DNA of 64,000 nucleotides from Bradyrhizobium archetypum (GTDB taxonomy: Bacteria > Pseudomonadota > Alphaproteobacteria > Rhizobiales > Xanthobacteraceae): assembly GCF_013114835.1 (NCBI RefSeq), contig NZ_JAAVLW010000004.1, positions 620,001 through 684,000 on the forward strand, read 5' to 3'. Positions 52,076 to 59,893 of this stretch are shown one piece after another; positions within the stretch are counted from its first letter, which is position 1, and every line of letters starts with the position of its first letter. A program made the position numbers and the translations under genes. The notes beneath the pieces were generated by a model. The model had not been told where the DNA came from, did not search any database, and worked only from the letters and a program-made list of their open reading frames with translations.

Positions 52076-52104
52076 TTGACTCCGATTTCGGAATATCAGA
52101 AATT
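52076..52104 (+). promoter_or_regulatory. Promoter of the GcrA-like operon with operator in the spacer
   Basis: TTGACT at 52076-52081 is followed after 17 bases by GAAATT at 52099-52104, a weak -10. The operator TTTCGGAATATCAGAAA (52086-52102) covers the spacer, the same layout as at 51261-51289. The GcrA-like start is at 52149. Confidence 0.5.
52086..52102. promoter_or_regulatory. S24-repressor operator copy in the GcrA-like promoter
   Basis: TTTCGGAATATCAGAAA matches all 12 fixed positions of TTTCnGAnnnTCnGAAA, the pattern shared with 51265-51281 and 52053-52069. Confidence 0.62.
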
Positions 52105-52148
52105 AATGGTCCGGCGTCGGGCGGCGTTGACAAGAGCAAGGACAGCAA

Positions 52149-52847
52149 ATGGAACTATCGAACTGGGCGCCCGAGCATTCGGACGCGCTGCGGGAATTTA
52201 TTGCCAAAGGCTTGAGCTTTTCGGAAGCCGCGCAGGCGATCAATTCGCGATTCAATACGTCATATACTCGCAGCGCCGCGCTCGGGCGCGCCCGGCGCCT
52301 CGGATTGGGGGCTGATGATCGGCTGCAACCGTCGCTGCCCACCAAACCGGCAGACCTGCAGAACATCGCAGAGCCTCGTGTCCATGATGTCAGGACACCG
52401 GCGTTGGTCTGGCCGGTGCCGCCGTTCAGAGGAACCAAGCCGGTCAAGCTGCGCTGCGTGGCCATCGAACCACGGCATCTCTCCCTAATCGAACTGGAGG
52501 CCGGTGACTGCCGCTATCCATATGACGGCGATGAAGAGGGCGAGACCATTACCTTCTGCGGCCATCCGCGCCGCCCGGGGTCGGCTTACTGCACGCCGCA
52601 TTTTCACTTGAGTCGCAATCCGGTCGCGCCGCTTGAAAGTGATGGGCACGGCCCTGTTGCAGGTAGTGGAGACGATATGATGAACCCCGCTGTCGCGGGC
52701 CTAGCTAACCGGCTGAGGCGGCTGCCGCGCCGCCATCGGATCGCTCATCTGCGTGCGCTGATCGGGCTTCAGCCGAAGGGCTACGGCCGCTGGTACGAAT
52801 TGTCCGAATTGTTGCGCGACGAAATGTCGGACGCACCAATCGAATAG
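52149..52847 (+). CDS. GcrA-family regulator
   Basis: 232 aa. The N-terminus 'NWAPEHSDALREFIAKGLSF' followed by 'SEAAQAINSRFNTS' and 'RSAALGRARRLGLGAD' follows the GcrA helix-turn-helix plan. Residues about 115-155 ('GDCRYPYDGDEEGETITFCG', 'SAYCTPHFHLSRNP') match the Cys/His C-terminal patch of GcrA, which binds sigma70. The last 55 residues ('LANRLRRLPRRHRIAHLRAL') are an extra basic tail. GcrA activates methylation-dependent cell-cycle genes in alphaproteobacteria. This copy is probably a paralogue placed under the divergent S24 repressor, perhaps tying a cell-cycle switch to stress. Confidence 0.8.
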   Translation: MELSNWAPEHSDALREFIAKGLSFSEAAQAINSRFNTSYTRSAALGRARRLGLGADDRLQPSLPTKPADLQNIAEPRVHDVRTPALVWPVPPFRGTKPVKLRCVAIEPRHLSLIELEAGDCRYPYDGDEEGETITFCGHPRRPGSAYCTPHFHLSRNPVAPLESDGHGPVAGSGDDMMNPAVAGLANRLRRLPRRHRIAHLRALIGLQPKGYGRWYELSELLRDEMSDAPIE

Positions 52848-52895
52848 ATCTTCCGGCCGAAAGCCAAATTCCACCGTTTTCAAGGAGACCATCTG

Positions 52896-53471
52896 ATGCC
52901 GAGAGCCAAACGCCGAAAGCCGTACGATCCCGCCAAGGTGCATGATCGAAGGTCCCGCGACTTGCCGCGACATGCCGAGGTCGCAACCGTCGAAGTCGAC
53001 AATCCTCTGGCGCTGGAGCCCGGAGAAAAGATCGTCGCCCTGCGCTCGATCCGCAACGACCCGCTAGCCCGATTGCATTCCCACCGGCAGATTGATGAAG
53101 CGCAGTTTCAAGCAGGCCGCGCATTCCAGAGCGATTGGGAGAAGGCCGAGCGCGGGCCGCGTGCGGTCGATCCAACCCGCGAATATGTTGATGGCGGGCA
53201 GGGACGTGAGCCGATCACCGAAGGTCAGCGCAAGGCCGTGCTGCGGTTGAACCGGGCCGAACGCGAGCTTGGCGCGGACGGCTCGGCGCTGGTGCATGAC
53301 GTCCTGGTCCAGGGAATGACCATGGAACAGGTCGGTGAACGGAGGGGACTGCGCACCAAGCGATGGCACGACTATTTTTCAAGGCGATTCCGCGAATGCC
53401 TGGATCGGTTGGCGCTGTTGTACGGGTTCGCGACGGAGCATCCCGTTCCCGTCAAAACCCTCCCGCGCTAA
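52896..53471 (+). CDS. DUF6456-like protein
   Basis: 191 aa, with GGAGA eleven bases before ATG 52896, 48 bases after the GcrA-like gene. 'ALRSIRNDPLARLHSHRQID', 'AQFQAGRAFQSDWEKAERG', 'AVDPTREYVDGG' and 'ITEGQRKAVLRLNRAEREL' are followed by a helix-turn-helix-like end ('GMTMEQVGERRGLRTKRW'). I associate this arrangement with alphaproteobacterial DUF6456 proteins, often beside phage-like regulators, but the exact family needs a profile search. The C-terminus suggests DNA binding. Its stop overlaps the end of the convergent BamA-like gene by 20 bases. Confidence 0.68.
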   Translation: MPRAKRRKPYDPAKVHDRRSRDLPRHAEVATVEVDNPLALEPGEKIVALRSIRNDPLARLHSHRQIDEAQFQAGRAFQSDWEKAERGPRAVDPTREYVDGGQGREPITEGQRKAVLRLNRAERELGADGSALVHDVLVQGMTMEQVGERRGLRTKRWHDYFSRRFRECLDRLALLYGFATEHPVPVKTLPR

Positions 53472-55797
53472 ACCGCAGAGGCTGCACGACGTCATAGGCG
53501 GCCTTGGTCAGCGGCACGGCGTAGTCGACGGTCAAGGCGCCGAACGGCGAGGCCCAGGTCAAGCCCGCGCCGATCGACGAGCGTACGACGTTCTTGTTGG
53601 CAACCTGAAGCGATGCCGTCGATCCGCTGTAGCGGAATACGCTGCCGGCATCGACGAAGGTCGTGGCCCTGAGGCCGTATTCATTGGGCACACCGGGAAT
53701 CGCGCTCTGCAGTTCGGCGGTAGTTGCCCAATAGGCGCTGCCGCCGACATTGTCCATCGTGGTGCCCGGCGTCAGGTCGCGTGGACCGAACCCGTTAGGA
53801 GCAAATCCACGCACCATGGTCGGGCCACCGAAGAAATTGTTCATCAGCGGCACCTGCTGGCCACCCCACCCGGTAACATAGCCGCCCTGGGCGCGAACCA
53901 TGCCAACGAGGTCGCTGCCGAGCGACTTGTAGTACCGCACGTCTTCCGTCGTCTTCAGAAACTTTACGTCGCCACCCAATCCCGCCAAGTCCTGGCTTAG
54001 CTGCGATCTGATTCCGCTCGTCGGACTCTTTGTATTGTCTAGTGTGCTGTAGATTGTAGTGCTGCCCGGGGCAGACACCCAGGTCGGACCCGCTGCAGCC
54101 GCTTGCCGGACGGCCAGCGAAGGCGTCAGGCCCGAACTGTTCGGCGATAGCGTGATGTTCTGATTGTAGACCGAGTAACGCCACTGCACGCCGATTTCCT
54201 CGGTAACCGGCGTACCGAGCTGCAGTCTCGCACCATAGGTGGTGCTGCCATAGGATTGATAGCTGCTGGTGTCGCTCTGACGGCCGAAGAGTTCGATGCC
54301 GGCTGCTACCTTGGTACCGAGAAAGTAAGGTTCGGATGCGGCCAGATTGATCCCGCGCGCATATTGGCCGTAGGTAAAGGTGGCCTGGATATTTTTGCCC
54401 GTGCCGTAGAAATTGCGCTCGCCCACTTTGACCTCGACCAGCGCGCCGTCGACGGTCGAGTAGCCGCCGGCGACGTTGAAATCGCCGGTTGCCTGGTCAA
54501 CCGCCTCGACATCGAGGATGACGTGATCCGGTGCCGAACCTGGCCTGTTCGATATTTTCACGGTCTTGAAGTAGTTCAAATTCTTCAGGCGGCGTTCGGC
54601 CCGATCTATCAGCGTCTTGTTGTAGGCATCGCCTTCAGCGATATCGAATTCGCGACGGATCACATAGTCACGGGTGCGCGTGTTGCCGTGAATCTCGATC
54701 CGTTCGACGTAGGCGCGAGGTCCTTGTTCGATGACGAAGGCGACATCGATACATTGCGCGGCGGCATCGCGTGTCAGGCGGGGAGTCGCCTGAGCGAAAG
54801 GATAGCCGAGCTTTGCCATTTCGATTGCCAGGAGCTCAGTGGACTTGTCCAGGGCGTTGCCGTCGAACACCGCGCCTGCGTGCGCGGTGGGGAGGGATCG
54901 AAGCTTGTCGCAATCCATGCCCGGGACGTTACAGCCGACGCTGACTTCGCGGAAGTGATAGAGCGGCCCCTCGTCGATTGCGAAGGTCAGCGTGAAGCCC
55001 TTCGTCGCAGGATCATACTCAGCCTTTGCCGATGCGACGCTGACATCCGCATAACCCTTGCTGCGGTAATAGAGCCGTAGCTGTTCCTGGTCCTGCGCGA
55101 CGCGGTCGGGGTCGTAGGCGTTACCGCCGGTCAGAAAGCTCAGTATATGGGTGGCGGATGTCTTGATCACGGCGCGGAGCTGGCGTTCGCCGAAGGCCTT
55201 GTTACCCGTAAATCTGATCTGCCGCACCGGAGTCTTGGCTCCTTCCATGATGGCGTAGATGAGGTCGACCCGACCATTGCCGCGGTCAATGATTTGCGGA
55301 TCTACGCGGACCTCGGCTCGGCCGACACGCCGATATGCCTCGATGATGCGGCCAACGTCGGCCTGCACGGCGGCGCGTTGCAGCGAGCCGCGCGGCTTCG
55401 ATTCTATGGCGGCGGCAAGATCGCTGTCCTTGACCTTCTTGTTGCCTTCGAATGCGACGCGGTCGAGCACGGGCGCTTCGGACAGATGCACGATGAGTCG
55501 GTCACCGGCGCGCTCGATGGCAACCTTCTCAAACAGACCCGTTGCAATCAGCGCCTTCAAGGCGGAGTCACGCGCGGCCTCGTCGAAATGCCCGTCGGAG
55601 GAGGTGCGAAAATAGGAGCGAACGGTCTCGGCATCGACGCGGCGATTACCTTCGACAATGATCGATGGTTGCGAAGTCGATGCGGGGTCGGCGACGACCG
55701 GTGTCACGAAAATCAAGCCGAAGATGCCGGCAAGCCGACAAACCGCTGCCCCCGATCGAAGCGATCGGTTGCGTTGCGTGATGCGCCTGATCTCCAC
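53452..55797 (-). CDS. BamA-family outer-membrane protein (probable extra copy)
   Basis: 781 aa. A signal peptide ('CRLAGIFGLIFVTPVVA') is followed by about five POTRA repeats over residues 45-425 ('IIVEGNRRVDAETVRSYF', 'VAFEGNKKVKDSDLAAAI', 'IRFTGNKAFGERQLRAVI', 'IEIHGNTRTRDYVIRREF'). A 16-strand-type barrel then ends 'SPFGALTVDYAVPLTKA'. The loop-6 motif is 'MVRGFAPNGFGPRD' (VRGF). BamA folds and inserts outer-membrane proteins. None of the usual housekeeping neighbours (rseP, skp, lpxD) is nearby, so this is probably a second, specialised copy. The C-terminus ends in Phe, as expected for a barrel. Confidence 0.87.
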   Translation of the reverse strand: MEIRRITQRNRSLRSGAAVCRLAGIFGLIFVTPVVADPASTSQPSIIVEGNRRVDAETVRSYFRTSSDGHFDEAARDSALKALIATGLFEKVAIERAGDRLIVHLSEAPVLDRVAFEGNKKVKDSDLAAAIESKPRGSLQRAAVQADVGRIIEAYRRVGRAEVRVDPQIIDRGNGRVDLIYAIMEGAKTPVRQIRFTGNKAFGERQLRAVIKTSATHILSFLTGGNAYDPDRVAQDQEQLRLYYRSKGYADVSVASAKAEYDPATKGFTLTFAIDEGPLYHFREVSVGCNVPGMDCDKLRSLPTAHAGAVFDGNALDKSTELLAIEMAKLGYPFAQATPRLTRDAAAQCIDVAFVIEQGPRAYVERIEIHGNTRTRDYVIRREFDIAEGDAYNKTLIDRAERRLKNLNYFKTVKISNRPGSAPDHVILDVEAVDQATGDFNVAGGYSTVDGALVEVKVGERNFYGTGKNIQATFTYGQYARGINLAASEPYFLGTKVAAGIELFGRQSDTSSYQSYGSTTYGARLQLGTPVTEEIGVQWRYSVYNQNITLSPNSSGLTPSLAVRQAAAAGPTWVSAPGSTTIYSTLDNTKSPTSGIRSQLSQDLAGLGGDVKFLKTTEDVRYYKSLGSDLVGMVRAQGGYVTGWGGQQVPLMNNFFGGPTMVRGFAPNGFGPRDLTPGTTMDNVGGSAYWATTAELQSAIPGVPNEYGLRATTFVDAGSVFRYSGSTASLQVANKNVVRSSIGAGLTWASPFGALTVDYAVPLTKAAYDVVQPLRFSAGGF

Positions 55798-56033
55798 GTC
55801 CCTGCAGGACTCCCAGTTGATCGGCTAGGATCGAATTGCCTACGCTGGGCGAAAAAATGTCTGGGATAAGGTGAGTTGCAGGCGAGTTTCTCGGAGTGCG
55901 CCACAATTTTGGCGTCTTTTGTTAAGGCCGATTTTCTCAGAATTGTCGCAATACACTCTTCATGCTTCGCCTAAGAGAGCCCAAGGCGCTCGTGCGCGGA
56001 TCGCGCAGGCGTCGACGCTCGCAGGAGCTTCAC

Positions 56034-57086
56034 ATGCGTTATGCAGCTTTCGTTGTCGCCGCGCTCGTGCTGATTCAGCCCGCGCATGCAGAGAAGACGC
56101 CGGAGGTCGATCCGAGCGCCTCACTCGGCGTGGTCCAGCGATGGATCTACAACTACCGTGCCAAGCCGGACTACGCCCATGTCCCAGCGGCCGTCCGTGT
56201 GCTGTTTCATTCCCAGACGTTCAAGGAGCCGGAGAACGCCGGAATCTATCTCGGCTTCGTTGCCGGCGCGATCGGCTCGAACCCGGCCAAGGCCGAACAA
56301 CTCATTGCCAGCTTCTTTCCCGTTCGGCCCGAGGACGAATGGGTGATCGTTCGCGCCATCGCCTATTCGGGGCTTCCCGACTGGAGAAACGTTTTGCGCC
56401 GCGTCGGCCCACGAATGCCGGGCCGGCGAGTGATGATCGACAGCTATCTGGCCGGCAAGCTGCCGACCTTGACCGACATTCCGCTGGAGGAGGCCAAGCC
56501 CGGCATCATGGATAAGCTGCGCGGAGCCTTCACCAGGAACCCCTTCGCCAAGGACGAGCGCAAGCTGAACATGACGCTTACCTTTGCCAGCAACCAGGAT
56601 TTGCTGGATACGCTGTGGGGCTATTACTTTGCGACCGGTTCGCATGCACCGATCCAGCGCATCGTCCAGATGCTACCGTGGAGCAAGAGCCGCGATACGG
56701 TCGACAAGCTGACGGTCGGAAGCATGGCTCGCTATACACTAGCGAGCTATGCGATCCGCGACGCAAGTCTGCGTGAATATCTGCGCAGCGAACTTGCGAG
56801 GCAACCAGCGGCGGTCAAGGCGCCGCTTGCCGAGGTGGTCGAAGCGGCGGACACCGTGCAGATTGCAGCGCTTCGTAAAGATGCGCTGGCCGCCGTGGAT
56901 GAACTCAAGACGAAGGGCTCCGATAGTCGTCGCGACCTCAGCTTCTGGGGGCAGGTCGGTGTCGGTGCGGTCGCGCTCGGCTGCGTCTCGGCCGCTGCGC
57001 TAGGGCAGGTCGCTGTCGGCATCCCGTGCGTGATCGGAGGCTCGGCCTCGCAGGGATTGCTATCGTTCTGGGAAAAACAACAGTAG
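56034..57086 (+). CDS. Conserved secreted hypothetical protein
   Basis: 350 aa from ATG 56034, where a signal peptide begins ('RYAAFVVAALVLIQPAHA'); upstream codons to 55962 are open but lack features. The body is mostly helical with repeat-like blocks ('WVIVRAIAYSGLPDWRNVLR', 'LDTLWGYYFATGSHAPI'). A Gly/Ala-rich hydrophobic stretch near the C-terminus ('VGAVALGCVSAAALGQVAVG') has two Cys. It is divergent from the BamA-like gene, which hints at an envelope role. I do not recognise a domain. Confidence 0.72.
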   Translation: MRYAAFVVAALVLIQPAHAEKTPEVDPSASLGVVQRWIYNYRAKPDYAHVPAAVRVLFHSQTFKEPENAGIYLGFVAGAIGSNPAKAEQLIASFFPVRPEDEWVIVRAIAYSGLPDWRNVLRRVGPRMPGRRVMIDSYLAGKLPTLTDIPLEEAKPGIMDKLRGAFTRNPFAKDERKLNMTLTFASNQDLLDTLWGYYFATGSHAPIQRIVQMLPWSKSRDTVDKLTVGSMARYTLASYAIRDASLREYLRSELARQPAAVKAPLAEVVEAADTVQIAALRKDALAAVDELKTKGSDSRRDLSFWGQVGVGAVALGCVSAAALGQVAVGIPCVIGGSASQGLLSFWEKQQ

Positions 57087-57199
57087 TCGGGGACCAGTCG
57101 TCGCAGCTCATTCCAACCCGGCGCGGCGAAGCCTTCGAGATAGTGGTCGCGGTCGACGTGATGCTTCCAGGGTAGCTGTGTCGCGATCCAGGCGAGCGA

Positions 57200-57724
57200 T
57201 CTTTCAAACACTGGTGGACGCAGTTTATTCCGAGGTCTGTCGAGCGCAGCACCTATGTTTTGTACGCAAGCCTGACCCTTCTGTTGCTATTCTAGCAATG
57301 GCGTCCGATGCCAGTCGTTGTCTGGAGCGTCCAGGAGCCCGAGATGGCCATGGTGATCGCGACCGTGTCGTTCGTCGGTTGGCTGATCGTGTTCACAAGC
57401 ACCTTTTTGATCAATCACTTCGAACTGTTCGGATTGCATCAGGTTGCCAACAATCTGGTGGGCCGCGAGATGCCGGCGCCGGTTTTCCGGACCCCGCTCT
57501 TCTACCGGTTTGTCCGGCATCCGATCTGTCTTGGCTTCATCATCGCTTTCTGGGCGGCCCCGACGATGAGCGCGGGGCATCTATTGTTTGCCGCAGTCAC
57601 CACGACCTATATCTTCGTCGGGACAAGGCTGGAAGAGCGCGACCTGATCGCCATGTTCGGCGACCAGTATCGCCGCTATCGGGAGCGTGTGTCGGTGCTG
57701 TTCCCGTGGTACAAACCCACCTAA
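57200..57724 (+). pseudogene. Methanethiol S-methyltransferase (MddA-like) remnant
   Basis: The + frame reads 'ERSFKHWWTQFIPRSVERST', 'YVLYASLTLLLLF', then a TAG at 57293-57295 where Trp is expected, then 'QWRPMPVVVWSVQEPEMAM' and the well-kept C-terminal half: 'STFLINHFELFGLHQVANNL', 'YRFVRHPICLGFIIAFWA', 'TRLEERDLIAMFGDQYRRY'. The order and motifs match MddA/NnrU-like membrane methyltransferases that turn methanethiol into dimethylsulfide. The first membrane helices are missing and there is an internal stop. Translation from ATG 57308 could still make a 138-aa stub. Confidence 0.7.
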
Positions 57725-57757
57725 CCACTTTTCAATGGCCGGAGAGGAAACGAACAA

Positions 57758-58183
57758 ATGATGAAGCATACTGGAAGCTGTTTTTGCGGTGCGGTCGAAG
57801 TGCAGGTCACGGGCGCGCCGGAAGGAATGGGTTATTGCCATTGCCGTTCCTGCCGCTCGTGGTCGGGAGGACCGGTGAATGCGTTCACGCTTTGGAAACC
57901 GGAAGCGGTACGGATCACGGCGGGCGCGCAACATGTTGCGACCTTCGAGAAGACTCCGATGAGCCAGCGCAAGTACTGCGCTAAGTGCGGCGGTCATCTG
58001 ATGACCAATCATCCGACGCTTGGACTGGTTGACGTCTTCGCCGCGACCCTGCCGACGCTCCCCTTCACGCCCGGCGTGCACGTTAATTACGCCGAGACGG
58101 TGCTGCCGATGCGGGATGGGCTTCCTAAATTGAAGGACTTTCCCGCCGAGCTTGGCGGCTCCGGTGAGGTGATCGCCGAGTAG
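57758..58183 (+). CDS. GFA-family zinc protein (CENP-V/GFA domain)
   Basis: 141 aa with GGAGAGG upstream. The zinc ligands are the Cys clusters 'GSCFCGAVEV' (C8, C10), 'YCHCRSCRSW' and 'KYCAKCGGHL', as in glutathione-dependent formaldehyde-activating enzyme-like proteins. Many members only bind glutathione, and their reaction is unknown. It lies 33 bases after the mddA remnant. Sulfur-linked neighbours would suit a thiol-handling role, but that is inference. Confidence 0.88.
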   Translation: MMKHTGSCFCGAVEVQVTGAPEGMGYCHCRSCRSWSGGPVNAFTLWKPEAVRITAGAQHVATFEKTPMSQRKYCAKCGGHLMTNHPTLGLVDVFAATLPTLPFTPGVHVNYAETVLPMRDGLPKLKDFPAELGGSGEVIAE

Positions 58184-58487
58184 GAAAAGCGGGTCTACGC
58201 TGAAGTTGCGATGCAGCGACATCGTTTGCGGCGCCGGTAATCGATATGGGCACTGCTCGACTTCCGGACCACCCGGCGAGTGGGCGGCGTCTTTTTGCAG
58301 CCGGCCATTTTCGCGTCTGGGCCTGCTGAATGCGAGGGCCGCGCGCGCCATTCAAGCTATGTCGGCCGCAGGTCCCGCCCTGCAAAATCGAGGTTTGGCG
58401 TTATCCATCCGGTTCCGCTAAGAAAGCCTTGAAGTCGCGGCGGAAAGCTTCATTTCGCCAGGCAAGATAAAAAAGAGGAAATGCCGG
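58184..58487. other. Intergenic region, no gene recognised
   Basis: About 300 bases between the GFA gene and the CoA-transferase gene. No motif-bearing frame was found. The 3' end supplies GAGG upstream of the next ATG. Confidence 0.45.
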
Positions 58488-59750
58488 ATGACCGCCAAAC
58501 CCCTGTTGCCGGAGCGAACGCCGCGCGCAAAGGGCGAACCGACCGCGCTGGATGGTCTGCTGGTCGTCGACTTCACCCGGGTCGTTGCCGGCCCGGCCTG
58601 CACGCAAACGCTGGCCGATTTCGGCGCCGAAGTAATCAAGGTCGAAAACCCCGATGGGGGCGACGATACCCGACATTATGAGCACGCGGAAATCGGCGGC
58701 GAGAGCGCGGCCTTCCTCAGCCTCAATCGCAACAAGAGCGGCATCACGCTCGATTTCAACAATCCTGCAGCGCTCGAAGTCGCGCGCGAGCTGATCGCGA
58801 AAGCGGACGTCGTCGTGGAGAATTTCTCCGGCGGTGTGATGAAGAAGTTTGGTCTCGACTATGCCTCCGTCGCGCCGACCAATCCACGGCTGATCTATTG
58901 CTCGATCTCGGCCTATGGCCGCAAGGGCGAGTTCGCCTTGCGTCCGGGCTTCGATCCGATCACACAGGCTGAAAGCGGCTTCATGTCGCTGAACGGTTTC
59001 CCGGATGGGGAGCCGGTGCGGACCGGCCCGCCGATTGTCGACATGGCGACAGGCATGTCGGCATGTAACGCGATCCTGCTGGCGCTGATCGCCCGCGATC
59101 GGCTCGGCCGCGGCCAGCAGGTCGAGGTCGCGCTGATCGACACCGCGGTGGCGATGACAGGTTTTTATGGCATGGCCTACCTGATCAGCGGCACCAATCC
59201 GGGCCGCTTCGGAAATTCGCCGAACGGCTCACCCACCGTCGGCGTCTATCAGGCATCCGACGGCCCGCTCTATATGGCTTGTGCCAACGACCGCTTGTAC
59301 CGCCGGCTCGTCGTGGATGTGCTCAATCGACCGGACCTCGTCACCGATCCCCGATTTGCCCACAGGAAAAACCGAACCGCAAACAGGGAAGAATTGCGCG
59401 CCATCATCGCGGGCGTCTTTGCCGGCGATAGCCTCGAGAACTGGATGACAAAGATGAAGAAGGCCAACATACCGGTCGGCTATCTGCGCACCGTAGAGGA
59501 AGGCTTCAACGCGCCCGAGGTGCGGGATCGTCATCGTCTCAGCCGGATTTCGCATCCGACCGCGGGCGCCGTTCCCAATATTGAAACCCCGCTGCAGATG
59601 AGCTTGACGCCGACCGTCGATCCTGTCGCGGCGCCGCTGCTGGGCCAGCATACCAGAGAGGTGCTCCGAAAGACGCTCGGGTACGATGAGCGGCGCATTG
59701 CGGCTCTGGCCGAGGCGGGAGCTTTTGGCAAGGCGGGCAATACGGCCTGA
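58488..59750 (+). CDS. Class III CoA-transferase (CaiB/BaiF family)
   Basis: 420 aa, with GAGG about ten bases before ATG 58488. 'LLVVDFTRVVAGPACTQTLA', 'FGAEVIKVENPDGGDDTR', 'SLNRNKSGITLDFNNP' and the catalytic Asp156 in 'ALRPGFDPITQAESG' are family hallmarks, as are 'RDRLGRGQQVEVALIDTAV' and 'GVYQASDGPLYMACAND'. It moves CoA between two carboxylic acids without ATP. It is followed by an FMN 2-hydroxyacid enzyme, so the pair may activate a hydroxy or keto acid. It could supply the acyl-CoA pathway at 35-44 kb. Confidence 0.92.
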   Translation: MTAKPLLPERTPRAKGEPTALDGLLVVDFTRVVAGPACTQTLADFGAEVIKVENPDGGDDTRHYEHAEIGGESAAFLSLNRNKSGITLDFNNPAALEVARELIAKADVVVENFSGGVMKKFGLDYASVAPTNPRLIYCSISAYGRKGEFALRPGFDPITQAESGFMSLNGFPDGEPVRTGPPIVDMATGMSACNAILLALIARDRLGRGQQVEVALIDTAVAMTGFYGMAYLISGTNPGRFGNSPNGSPTVGVYQASDGPLYMACANDRLYRRLVVDVLNRPDLVTDPRFAHRKNRTANREELRAIIAGVFAGDSLENWMTKMKKANIPVGYLRTVEEGFNAPEVRDRHRLSRISHPTAGAVPNIETPLQMSLTPTVDPVAAPLLGQHTREVLRKTLGYDERRIAALAEAGAFGKAGNTA

Positions 59751-59893
59751 GTGGTACTGAGCAGTGGCTTTGCCTCGGGGCATCGCGTAAACGAATAACA
59801 TCTCTGCGTTTGCATGGCGCCTAACTCGTTCAAAGCAGTAGCCTTTCCCGATCATCTACGGCTAATGTGCAGCCAACGCGGGAGAGAAACATC

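Noticed and set aside
54256..55080. A 274-codon plus-strand frame
   Set aside because: Antisense to the BamA-like gene, with no recognisable motif.
57087..57211. A short minus-strand peptide ('MFERSLAWIATQLPWKHHVD')
   Set aside because: The first 44 residues look protein-like, but the frame then runs antisense through a real gene and no family could be named. It may be a relic; the evidence is too thin for a feature.
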